A DNA stretch of 6,110 nucleotides from Acidobacteriota bacterium (GCA_026393735.1 JAPKZP010000096.1:1-6110), one strand, 5' to 3'; positions 1 through 5,756 are shown, counted from the stretch's first letter. Numbers and translations are program-made. The notes: generated from the letters alone by a model not told the origin.

Positions 1-1320
1 ATCCAGCCGGCGCGCTACCGCGACCTGCTGTACGTCGGCGCCGTCCTCGTGTTCTTCACGGCCGCCTGCTACACGATGGCGTACTGCTGCATGGCGATCG
101 CGCGCCGGCTGCGGCGGCGCGAGCGCGAACTCAGCGGGCTGTACGACGGCGTGCGGGATGTCACCTCGACGCTCGACATCGCCGACGTGCTCGATCGCAT
201 CGTCGAGGCGGCGGCGCGCGTGCTCGGCTGCCGGGCGGCAGCGATCCGGTTGATCGATCTGACGCGCTCGCAGGTCGAGTTCGCCGCGAGCTGGGGACTG
301 AGTGAAACGTACCGGGACGAGGTACCCGAGGAGTACGCGAAGTCGATGCTCGACCAGGACACCCTGCGCGAGGGCGTCGTGCACGTGCGGGCCGTCGAGG
401 CAGACACGCGCGTGTGGCATCCCGAACTGGTCCGTGACGAGGGCATCGCGTCGATGCTGAGCGTGCCCATCACCGGCCGGACCGGACCGATGGGCGTCCT
501 GCGCGCATACGGCGCCCCGGGGCACCGGTTCACGGACGAGGACGCGATGTACCTGCAGGCCGTGGCGGCCCACGGCGCGGCCGCCATCGAGAACGCGAAG
601 GCGTACAAGCTGCTGGCGGATCTCGATCGGGACAAGTCGCAGTTCCTGCGCATGACGACGCACGAATTGCGTTCGCCGGTGCGCGTCACGGAAAGCCTCC
701 TGATGACGCTGGCCGACGGCTACGCGGGATCGCTGGCGACCGACCAGGTGGAACTCGTGACGCGGGCGCAGCGGCGCCTCTCGTCGCTGCATGCGCTCAT
801 CGACGACCTGCTCGACCTGGCAGCCGGCAAGGCGCAGATGGAGCGCATCGAGCGGCGCGTCGTCGACATGCGCGTGGCGGTGGCGGAAGTCGTCGACCGC
901 TTGCAGGCTGTCGCGCGCGGGAAGGGCATTGCCCTGGCGGTCCATCAGCCCGACGCGGCCCTCCCGGTCTGGTGCGATCCCGGCGACATCGAGCGGATCC
1001 TCGTGAACCTCATCGGCAACGCCGTGAAGTACACGAAGCAGGGCGGCGTGACGATCACGCTCGCGCACGAGGCGGACCTCGTGCGGATGGACGTGGCGGA
1101 CACGGGTATCGGCATTCCGAAGGATGCGCTGCCGCACCTCTTCAGGGAGTTCTACCGGGCATCCAACGCCAAGGCGATCGAGGAGACCGGGACGGGACTC
1201 GGCCTGTCGATCGTGAAACTCCTACTAGAACGGTATGGTGGTAAGGTCTCCGTCCAGAGTCCAGAAGGCGAAGGCACGACCTTCACCGTGACCATTCCTG
1301 CGTCGCAAGTGACTGCGTAG
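1..1320 (+). CDS. Membrane-anchored GAF-domain sensor histidine kinase (5' partial)
   Basis: Sensor kinase that should autophosphorylate on a histidine and pass the phosphate to a receiver. The frame is open from base 1, so the true start is upstream; the GTG at 49 lies inside a membrane helix and is an unlikely start. Visible residues (codon 1 at base 1): a hydrophobic helix at about 9-34 rich in Cys (C23, C29, C30), a basic Arg-rich stop-transfer stretch 35-42, a short linker, a GAF domain at about 50-195, then the HisKA dimerisation helix with phospho-acceptor H221 in THELRSP. The ATPase domain has the N box (NLIGNAVKYT, N340), G1 box (DTGIGIP, D367), F box (LFREFYRAS) and G2 box (GTGLGL from 397). 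It stops with TAG at 1318-1320. The GAF ligand cannot be told from sequence. The next gene is a lone receiver, a plausible partner, but a promoter lies between them, so they need not be co-transcribed. Confidence 0.93.
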   Translation: MQPARYRDLLYVGAVLVFFTAACYTMAYCCMAIARRLRRRERELSGLYDGVRDVTSTLDIADVLDRIVEAAARVLGCRAAAIRLIDLTRSQVEFAASWGLSETYRDEVPEEYAKSMLDQDTLREGVVHVRAVEADTRVWHPELVRDEGIASMLSVPITGRTGPMGVLRAYGAPGHRFTDEDAMYLQAVAAHGAAAIENAKAYKLLADLDRDKSQFLRMTTHELRSPVRVTESLLMTLADGYAGSLATDQVELVTRAQRRLSSLHALIDDLLDLAAGKAQMERIERRVVDMRVAVAEVVDRLQAVARGKGIALAVHQPDAALPVWCDPGDIERILVNLIGNAVKYTKQGGVTITLAHEADLVRMDVADTGIGIPKDALPHLFREFYRASNAKAIEETGTGLGLSIVKLLLERYGGKVSVQSPEGEGTTFTVTIPASQVTA

Positions 1321-1380
1321 AAAGAGTTTACACGATGGACTCAAAGAGCGTCCGTTCAGGATCAGGTCGAGCCAGCATGT

Positions 1381-1397
1381 GTCGGCCGTTCGCCGAC
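1381..1397. repeat. Small hairpin upstream of the operon promoter
   Basis: GTCGGC (1381-1386) and GCCGAC (1392-1397) form a perfect 6-bp stem with a 5-nt loop, 60 bases after the kinase stop codon. No T-run follows, so it is at best a weak terminator for the kinase transcript. In GC-rich DNA such a short stem can arise by chance. Confidence 0.3.
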
Positions 1398-1400
1398 CAC

Positions 1401-1418
1401 CTGTGAAGGTTGTCACAG
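1401..1418. promoter_or_regulatory. CRP/FNR-family-type operator palindrome
   Basis: CTGTGA (1401-1406), six bases AGGTTG, then TCACAG (1413-1418) is a perfect inverted repeat. Its core TGTGA-N6-TCACA is the classic consensus for CRP, and HcpR of anaerobes is described with a similar motif. It overlaps the -35 hexamer of the promoter at 1410-1438. With a start site near 1445 its centre would be at about -35, which fits repression better than the usual -41.5 class II activation position. No CRP/FNR-type regulator is encoded in the window, so the protein that binds is unknown. Confidence 0.6.
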
Positions 1419-1438
1419 CTCGCGGCCCCAGATAGAAT
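1410..1438 (+). promoter_or_regulatory. Sigma70-type promoter for the receiver-hydrogenase operon
   Basis: TTGTCA at 1410-1415 (5 of 6 to TTGACA), a 17-bp spacer, and TAGAAT at 1433-1438 (5 of 6 to TATAAT). This is the best promoter match in the window and lies in the only long gene-free stretch, pointing toward the receiver and hydrogenase genes. Transcription would start near 1445, about 250 nt before the receiver start codon. Confidence 0.6.
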
Positions 1439-1696
1439 CTGACTCGTCCGGTTGCGCGCCGCATCCCGCCTGGTGGCGGCGGCGAAACCGGGCAGACCCG
1501 CCCCCGCTCGGATCCCAGCACGCACGCGTCATCCCCCTGCGCTGCCTTCGGTTCCGTCCTCGGCCCCCCGGCCGGCCTGTAGATCTCTTCCCGAGCCATC
1601 TCAAAGGGAAGCGCGCGGCCGTGCGAGGCGGTGCGGAGGTGCGGGGGAGCGGGTGCATGCGGGTTCCCCATGGCGGCAACGACAGGGAGTGCGTCA
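1439..1696 (+). other. Long untranslated leader, no recognised element
   Basis: About 250 bases between the promoter and the receiver start codon. I see no convincing gene or known riboswitch class. Possible local structure includes CCGCC (1466-1470) pairing with GGCGG (1475-1479) over a TGGT loop, and CTTCCC (1587-1592) pairing with GGGAAG (1606-1611) over a 13-nt loop. The receiver frame stays open upstream to 1631, but those codons look non-coding (Gly/Ala/Cys-rich, no receiver homology) and lack a good ribosome site. The leader may simply be spacer or may hold a post-transcriptional control element. Confidence 0.35.
1684..1689 (+). promoter_or_regulatory. Ribosome binding site fixing the receiver start
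   Basis: AGGGAG lies 7 nt before the ATG at 1697. The earlier in-frame ATG at 1670 has no comparable site and would add residues with no receiver homology, so 1697 is preferred. The same AGGGAG with 7-nt spacing occurs before hydC (2067-2072), where it overlaps the receiver's stop codon. Confidence 0.65.
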
Positions 1697-2068
1697 ATGG
1701 CCAGAATCCTCGTAGTGGACGACGACCCGGACATCACCTTCGCGATCTCGCTCTTTCTCAAGAAGGCACAGCACGACGTGGCGGTCGCAGCCAGCCGGGC
1801 CGAGGGCATGAAGGCGCTCGCGGCCCTCAAGCCCGACCTGATGATCCTCGACGTGATGATGGAGCAGCCGGACGACGGGATCGCGATGGCGCAGGAGCTG
1901 CGCCGGACGGGGCACACGCTCCCGATCCTGATGCTGACGAGCGTCGGCAGGGTGACCGGCATGAGCTTCGACAAGGACAACGACCTGGTGCCCGTCGATG
2001 CCTTCTTCGAGAAGCCGGTCCGGCCCGAGGACCTGCTGAAGAAGGTCGGCGAGCTGTTGAAGAAGTAG
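1697..2068 (+). CDS. Stand-alone receiver-domain response regulator
   Basis: A 123-residue protein consisting only of a CheY-like receiver. It starts directly at beta-1 (MARILVVDDDPD), with the acidic Mg-binding residues D8-D10, phospho-acceptor D52 (MILDVMM), the switch Thr T81 (LMLTS) and the invariant Lys K106 (FEKPV). There is no DNA-binding or enzymatic output domain, so it must act through protein contact or as a phosphorelay intermediate. Two regions are non-standard. After D52 the usual P-x-M-D-G loop is replaced by MEQPDDG, and the alpha-4 region reads GRVTGMSFDKDND followed by LVPVDAFFEKP rather than the common ELGADDYLTKP form. From memory, receivers of this sub-type occur beside hydrogenase and redox operons in other anaerobes. 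Its stop codon overlaps the hydC ribosome site, so the two are surely co-transcribed. The upstream kinase is the obvious candidate phosphodonor. Confidence 0.92.
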   Translation: MARILVVDDDPDITFAISLFLKKAQHDVAVAASRAEGMKALAALKPDLMILDVMMEQPDDGIAMAQELRRTGHTLPILMLTSVGRVTGMSFDKDNDLVPVDAFFEKPVRPEDLLKKVGELLKK

Positions 2069-2079
2069 GGAGACGGATC

Positions 2080-2592
2080 ATGCTTGTGAGCCAACAGCAG
2101 AAACTCCAGGACGACATCCGCAGCCTGGTCGGCACGCACGGCCGGACGCGCGCGGCGCTGATGCCGGTGCTCCAGGACCTGCAGCGGAAGTACTCGTCGG
2201 TCTCCGACTTCGCGATGCAGGTGGTCGCCGACGAGCTCGGCATCCATCCCGCCGAGGTCTACGGCGTCGTCTCGTTCTACGCCTTTCTTCACCACGAGCC
2301 CCGGGGGCGCTTCCAGGTCCGGCTCTGCCAGACCATCTCGTGCGATCTCGCCAGCAAGGCGCGCGTGGCCCGACAGCTCGAAAACGAGCTGGGCATCGCG
2401 TTCGGCCAGACAACGCCGGACGGCCGGTTCAGCCTGGAATGGGCGAGCTGCCTCGGGATGTGCGACCAGGGCCCGGCGCTGCTGGTGAACGATCGCGTCT
2501 ACACCAGGGTGTCGCCCGAGCAGGTGCACCAGATCATCGAAGACTGCCGCAGGGTATTCGGCGCCCACGCGGTCCAGCAGGTGCACGCGTAA
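2080..2592 (+). CDS. hydC: NuoE-like [2Fe-2S] subunit of NAD-linked [FeFe] hydrogenase
   Basis: A 170-residue homologue of NuoE, HydC and HndA, the small thioredoxin-fold subunit that carries one [2Fe-2S] cluster next to the NADH/FMN subunit. An N-terminal helical part (about 1-75, with the family signature AEVYGVVSFYAFL at 59-70) precedes the cluster domain. All four cluster cysteines are present: C83 and C88 (C-x4-C) and C124 and C128 (C-x3-C). Length is typical of the family. The ATG at 2080 has AGGGAG at a 7-nt spacing; the frame is open further upstream but only as a shadow of the receiver gene. The gap to the receiver is 11 nt and to hydB 16 nt, so it belongs to the same operon. NuoE of complex I is excluded because the partner downstream is an [FeFe] hydrogenase and no other nuo genes are here. 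Confidence 0.94.
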   Translation: MLVSQQQKLQDDIRSLVGTHGRTRAALMPVLQDLQRKYSSVSDFAMQVVADELGIHPAEVYGVVSFYAFLHHEPRGRFQVRLCQTISCDLASKARVARQLENELGIAFGQTTPDGRFSLEWASCLGMCDQGPALLVNDRVYTRVSPEQVHQIIEDCRRVFGAHAVQQVHA

Positions 2593-2608
2593 GCGCGAGG
2601 ACTCGACC

Positions 2609-3817
2609 ATGAATCCCATCAACAGCAAGAAGACACCTCTCACATTCGACACGATTGAACCGGGGACGGGGCTGGCGGCGGCGCTCACGAAGAGCCGCGC
2701 CGACATCATCGGCGAGGTGGCGGCCTCAAACCTGCGCGGCCGCGGCGGGGCCGGCTTCCCCACGGGCACGAAGTGGAACCTGGCGGCCGCCGCGCGCGTC
2801 GGCGAGGGCCACTCGAAATACGTCGTCTGCAACGCGGACGAGGGCGAGCCCGGCACGTTCAAGGATCGCGTGCTGCTGCTCGACTACGCGGACCTGGTGT
2901 TCGAGGGCATGACGATCGCCGCCCGCGCGATTGGCGCGACGAAAGGCATCCTCTACCTGCGCGGAGAATACGTGTACATGCGGCCGCACCTGGACGGCGT
3001 GCTCGAACGCCGGCGCCAGGCCGGACTTCTCGGCGCCGCCATCCTCGGCACGGCGGGCTTCGACTTCGACATCGAGATCCGCATGGGCGCGGGCGCCTAC
3101 GTCTGCGGCGAGGAGACGGCGCTCATCGAGTCGCTCGAAGGCCACCGCGGCGAACCGCGCAACCGCCCGCCGTTCCCGGTCGACACCGGATTCCTCGGGC
3201 AGCCGACGGTCGTCAACAACGTCGAGACCCTCGCGTCGGTCGCGGCGATCCTGTCGAAGGGCGCGGCGTGGTTCAAGGCGATCGGCACGGAGCGGTCGGC
3301 AGGCTTCAAGCTCTTCAGCGTGTCCGGCGACTGCACCGATCCGGGCGTCTACGAATTTCCGCTCGGCATCACGATCGCGGCGCTGCTGGCGAAGGTCGGC
3401 GGCTCGAACGCGAAAGCCGTGCAGATCGGCGGCGCGTCGGGCCAGTGCGTGCCGGCTTCGCAGTTCGGCCGGACGATTGCCTTCGAGGACATCGCCACGG
3501 GCGGTTCGATCATCGTCTTCGGCCAGGGCCGCGACATGCTGCACGTGGCGAAGAACTTCATGGAGTTCTTCGTCGAGGAATCGTGCGGGCAATGCACGCC
3601 GTGCCGCGCGGGCAACGCGCGGCTGCTCGACGGGATCGAGAGGCTCGAGCGCGGCGAGTGCTCCACGACCTATCTGTCCGAGCTGCTGGCGTTGTGCGAA
3701 ACGATGCAGCTGGCGTCCAAGTGCGGGTTGGGCCAGTCGAGCCCGAACGCGTTCGTGTCCATCGTCACCCACTTCCAGGACGAACTCCTGGGGCGGACGG
3801 CGGCGCAGGCGCACTAG
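2609..3817 (+). CDS. hydB: NuoF-like NADH/FMN subunit of NAD-linked [FeFe] hydrogenase (short form)
   Basis: The 402-residue flavoprotein subunit that exchanges electrons with NAD(H). Seen in order: the glycine-rich FMN/NADH motif RGRGGAGFPTGTKW (43-56), NADEGEPGTFKDR (75-87), GAGAYVCGEETALIESLEG (160-178), the SLBB-type region (about 240-300), and the C-terminal [4Fe-4S] site C326-x2-C329-x2-C332 with the distant C372 in KCGLGQ. All expected FMN, NADH and cluster residues are present. It lacks both the N-terminal thioredoxin-like [2Fe-2S] domain and the C-terminal 2x[4Fe-4S] ferredoxin domain of the roughly 600-residue HydB of electron-bifurcating enzymes. The ATG at 2609 is preceded by GAGG (2597-2600). 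HydA starts 15 nt after its stop. Both the short form and the gene order hydC-hydB-hydA fit an NADH-dependent, possibly non-bifurcating complex; this is inference from architecture. Confidence 0.94.
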   Translation: MNPINSKKTPLTFDTIEPGTGLAAALTKSRADIIGEVAASNLRGRGGAGFPTGTKWNLAAAARVGEGHSKYVVCNADEGEPGTFKDRVLLLDYADLVFEGMTIAARAIGATKGILYLRGEYVYMRPHLDGVLERRRQAGLLGAAILGTAGFDFDIEIRMGAGAYVCGEETALIESLEGHRGEPRNRPPFPVDTGFLGQPTVVNNVETLASVAAILSKGAAWFKAIGTERSAGFKLFSVSGDCTDPGVYEFPLGITIAALLAKVGGSNAKAVQIGGASGQCVPASQFGRTIAFEDIATGGSIIVFGQGRDMLHVAKNFMEFFVEESCGQCTPCRAGNARLLDGIERLERGECSTTYLSELLALCETMQLASKCGLGQSSPNAFVSIVTHFQDELLGRTAAQAH

Positions 3818-3831
3818 CGTAGAGGTGAACG

Positions 3832-5271
3832 ATGAGCGGTGAAGTGAAAGCCGGAGAGGACACGTCGCGGGCGCCGAGGAGCCAGAAGATCCAGCAGATC
3901 CCGGCGATGGGCGACGTTTCGCAGATGATCGGCGGACAGATCACGGTCAACATCGACGGCCAGGACGTCAGGGTGCCGATGGGGACCACGCTCCTGGACG
4001 CCGCAAAGCTCGTCGGGGTGCGCATCCCGACGCTGTGCCATCATCCCGACCTGTGCGTGGCGGGCGTCTGCCGCGTGTGCGTGGTCGAGGTGGAAGGCCA
4101 GCGCGCGCTACAGGCCGCATGCGCATTCCCGGTGACGGGCTCGCTGAAGGTGAAGACCCACACGCGGAAGGTGCGCCAGGCGCGGCGCCATGTCCTCGAC
4201 CTGCTGCTGTCGACGCACTACGGCGAGTGCTACAGCTGCAAGCGCAACAACAACTGCGAACTGCAGGCGCTGGCCAAGGAGTACGGCGTCGACTTCTACC
4301 GGTTCGGCCACGTGACCGAGTCGCAGTACCCGAAGGACGAGTCGAGCTACTCCGTCGTCCGCGACATGGACAAGTGCATCCTCTGCCGGCGCTGCGTGCG
4401 CACCTGCATCGACGTGCAGGAAGTGGGGGTGCTGGAGGCCGTCGGCCGCAGCAACAAGACCAGGATCTCGACGTACCTGGACAAGCCGCTCGGCGACGTC
4501 GTCTGCATCAACTGCGGGCAGTGCATCAATCGCTGCCCGACCGGCGCGCTCCACGCCAACGACACGTCCGACGAAGTCTGGCGCGCGATCGACGACCCGA
4601 AGAAGCACGTCGTGATCCAGACGGCGCCCAGCCCGCGCGCGGGCATCGGCGAGTGCTTCGGCCTCGAGCCCGGCACGCCGATGACCTACCAGTTGAACAC
4701 GGCGCTGAAGCTGGCCGGTTTCGACAAGGTGTTCGACACGAACTTCACGGCCGACCTCACCATCATCGAGGAGGGCACGGAGCTGCTGCTCCGCCTCTAT
4801 AAGGCCCTGGTCAAGAAGGAGGAGGTCGCCTTCCCCCAGTTCACCAGCTGCTCGCCGGGCTGGGTCAAGTACCTCGAACACTTCTACCCGGAGTACATCC
4901 CGAACCTGTCGTCGGCCAAGAGCCCGCAGCAGATGTTCGGCGCCGTCATCAAGACCTACTACGCCAAGCTCAACAACATCGATCCGAAGGACATCGTCAC
5001 CGTCGCCCTGATGCCGTGCTCGGCGAAGAAGTTCGAGTGCAACCGGCCCGAGATGGCGGACAGCGGGGTCAAGGACGTCGATTACGGGCTCACGACCCGC
5101 GAGATGGCGCAGATGATCAAGGAACGGGCGGCGTCATGGAAGCCGCGCTGCGCACGGTCATCGAACTGGTGTGCGGCATCAAGGTCGAGAAACTGTTCGA
5201 ACACGCGAACATCGTCCCCGTGCGCGGGTTTGAGGGCGTGCGCTACGTCGAGCTGCCGATCGCCGCCGTGA
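3832..5271 (+). CDS. hydA: [FeFe] hydrogenase catalytic subunit HydA, N-terminal part of a broken gene
   Basis: The catalytic subunit that reduces protons or oxidises H2 at the H-cluster. This frame gives 479 residues, but only 1-431 are genuine; the last 48 are out-of-frame, Ser/Arg/Cys-rich. After a flexible N-terminus (1-35) come a plant-type [2Fe-2S] domain (C69, C80, C83, C97), a His-ligated [4Fe-4S] site (H129, C133, C136, C142), two ferredoxin-type [4Fe-4S] motifs (C182/185/188/192 and C225/228/231/235), then the H-cluster domain with L1 TSCSPGW (338-344) and L2 MPCSAKKFE (394-402). L3 lies in the other frame downstream. The ATG at 3832 follows GAGGTGA (3822-3828), a strong ribosome site; M26 and M32 lack one. 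The N-terminal cluster set matches the NAD(H)-linked HydA/HndD type. As read here the product lacks the third H-cluster motif and should be inactive. Confidence 0.9.
   Translation: MSGEVKAGEDTSRAPRSQKIQQIPAMGDVSQMIGGQITVNIDGQDVRVPMGTTLLDAAKLVGVRIPTLCHHPDLCVAGVCRVCVVEVEGQRALQAACAFPVTGSLKVKTHTRKVRQARRHVLDLLLSTHYGECYSCKRNNNCELQALAKEYGVDFYRFGHVTESQYPKDESSYSVVRDMDKCILCRRCVRTCIDVQEVGVLEAVGRSNKTRISTYLDKPLGDVVCINCGQCINRCPTGALHANDTSDEVWRAIDDPKKHVVIQTAPSPRAGIGECFGLEPGTPMTYQLNTALKLAGFDKVFDTNFTADLTIIEEGTELLLRLYKALVKKEEVAFPQFTSCSPGWVKYLEHFYPEYIPNLSSAKSPQQMFGAVIKTYYAKLNNIDPKDIVTVALMPCSAKKFECNRPEMADSGVKDVDYGLTTREMAQMIKERAASWKPRCARSSNWCAASRSRNCSNTRTSSPCAGLRACATSSCRSPP
5122..5138 (+). other. Deletion/frameshift junction inside hydA
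   Basis: The upstream frame reads TTREMAQMIKE up to codon 5122-5124. The downstream frame resumes with TGGVMEAALRT from base 5124. In homologues such as clostridial CpI, recalled from memory, these blocks are separated by about 29 residues that end in a conserved GAG-x-IFGA segment. The net loss is therefore a multiple of three plus one, about 88 nt. The joint sequence contains CGGGC (5125-5129). Both an Ala-Gly codon pair expected just after MIKE and the Thr-Gly pair of TGG could spell that, so a slip between short direct repeats is possible. That last point is conjecture. Confidence 0.8.
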
Positions 5272-5678
5272 ATCCCGAGGTGCCGGCGATTCTGAAGGCG
5301 CTCATCCCGAGCTTCGACTTCCTGAAGGGCGCGACGCTGAAGGTGGCCGTGGCCCACGGCACAGCCAACGCGCGCCGCGTCATGGAAGACATCAAGGCGG
5401 GCGGCAAGTTCAGCGAGTGTCATTTCATCGAGTTCATGGGATGCCCGGGCGGCTGCATCGGCGGCGGCGGACAGCCCATCCCGACGTCACCCGAGATTCG
5501 CGCGGCGCGCGCGCGGGCGATCTACCAGGAAGACGCGGATTGCGTCGTGCGCAAGTCGCACGAGAATCCCGCCGTGCTGAAGCTCTACGGCGAGTTCCTC
5601 ACCGACGGGCCGTGCGGTCACCTGAGCCACAAGCTGCTGCACACGCACTACACGGCCAGAGGGAAGCACATCGGATAG
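5136..5678 (+). CDS. hydA: [FeFe] hydrogenase catalytic subunit HydA, C-terminal part of a broken gene
   Basis: The 180-residue remainder of HydA in the third frame. The homologous reading begins at 5124 (TGGVMEAALRT). The ATG at 5136 is the first methionine in genuine HydA sequence and no good ribosome site precedes it, so separate translation is doubtful. It holds H-cluster motif L3, EFMGCPGGCIGGGGQP (99-114 of this fragment), with cluster ligands C103 and C107 and the conserved Met M101. The C-terminal small-subunit-like segment RKSHENPAVLKLYGEF (139-154) and the terminal His-rich helix (LSHKLLHTHY) follow. L3 has MGC where most enzymes have MAC. No further stop codon or frame change is seen up to the TAG at 5676-5678. 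The rest of the gene is therefore well kept, which argues for a very recent lesion or a sequence error. Confidence 0.85.
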   Translation: MEAALRTVIELVCGIKVEKLFEHANIVPVRGFEGVRYVELPIAAVNPEVPAILKALIPSFDFLKGATLKVAVAHGTANARRVMEDIKAGGKFSECHFIEFMGCPGGCIGGGGQPIPTSPEIRAARARAIYQEDADCVVRKSHENPAVLKLYGEFLTDGPCGHLSHKLLHTHYTARGKHIG

Positions 5679-5698
5679 GGACCTGCCGGGTGGTTCGG

Positions 5699-5720
5699 GG
5701 GGCCGGCTGAAGCCGGCCCC
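5699..5720. repeat. GC-rich perfect hairpin after hydA, terminator or dispersed palindrome
   Basis: GGGGCCGGCT (5699-5708) and AGCCGGCCCC (5711-5720) are perfect inverted copies around GA; allowing a 4-nt loop it is a 9-bp stem. It begins 20 bases after the hydA stop. No T-run follows, so it is not a standard intrinsic terminator. It could instead stabilise the 3' end of the transcript, or be one copy of a REP-like palindrome, a kind common between genes of GC-rich genomes. Confidence 0.5.
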
Positions 5721-5727
5721 TGGACGA

Positions 5728-5756
5728 CTCTCAGCCTTCGGCTGCTGGGATATGAT
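5728..5756 (+). promoter_or_regulatory. Possible weak promoter for aspA
   Basis: TATGAT at 5751-5756 matches the -10 consensus at 5 of 6 positions. The hexamer 17 bp upstream, CTCTCA (5728-5733), matches -35 at only 3 of 6. If used, transcription would start near 5763, just before the ATG at 5776. It overlaps the second hairpin. aspA could equally be read from the hydrogenase operon. Confidence 0.25.
5732..5744. repeat. Second small hairpin before aspA
   Basis: CAGCC (5732-5736) and GGCTG (5740-5744) pair over a TTC loop, 11 bases after the larger hairpin. The pair of palindromes in tandem resembles a composite intergenic repeat. The stem is short and could be accidental. Confidence 0.3.

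Noticed and set aside
49..51. GTG at 49 as start of the histidine kinase
   Set aside because: It falls within the hydrophobic membrane helix, and the frame is open to base 1 with sensible residues (a tyrosine/leucine-rich helix start), so the gene continues upstream.
1335..1406. Possible 23-codon leader peptide gene (ATG at 1335 to TGA at 1404-1406)
   Set aside because: It precedes the predicted promoter, has only a poor ribosome site and shows no regulatory codon pattern.
1466..1510. Resemblance to ZTP (CCGCC-TGG) or cobalamin riboswitch fragments
   Set aside because: Only short sequence scraps match; the expected order of conserved elements and pairing is absent.
1452..1715. 87-codon plus-strand frame in the leader
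   Set aside because: Arg/Ala/Pro-rich translation typical of a random GC-rich frame; it runs into the receiver gene in the wrong frame.
1225..2862. 545-codon open frame on the minus strand
   Set aside because: It lies opposite the receiver, hydC and part of hydB, which have clear homology. Long antisense frames are expected in GC-rich coding DNA, and its translation shows no recognisable domain.
2726..3814. 362-codon minus-strand frame opposite hydB
   Set aside because: Low-complexity Arg/Ala-rich translation and fully inside a gene with all conserved NuoF motifs; a shadow frame.
2080..3817. nuoE/nuoF of respiratory complex I
   Set aside because: The next gene is an [FeFe]-hydrogenase catalytic subunit, no other complex I genes follow, and the order matches hydC-hydB-hydA.
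5119..5140. Programmed -1 ribosomal frameshift joining the two hydA frames
   Set aside because: No slippery heptamer is present in the right phase, and a frameshift would not restore the roughly 29 missing conserved residues.
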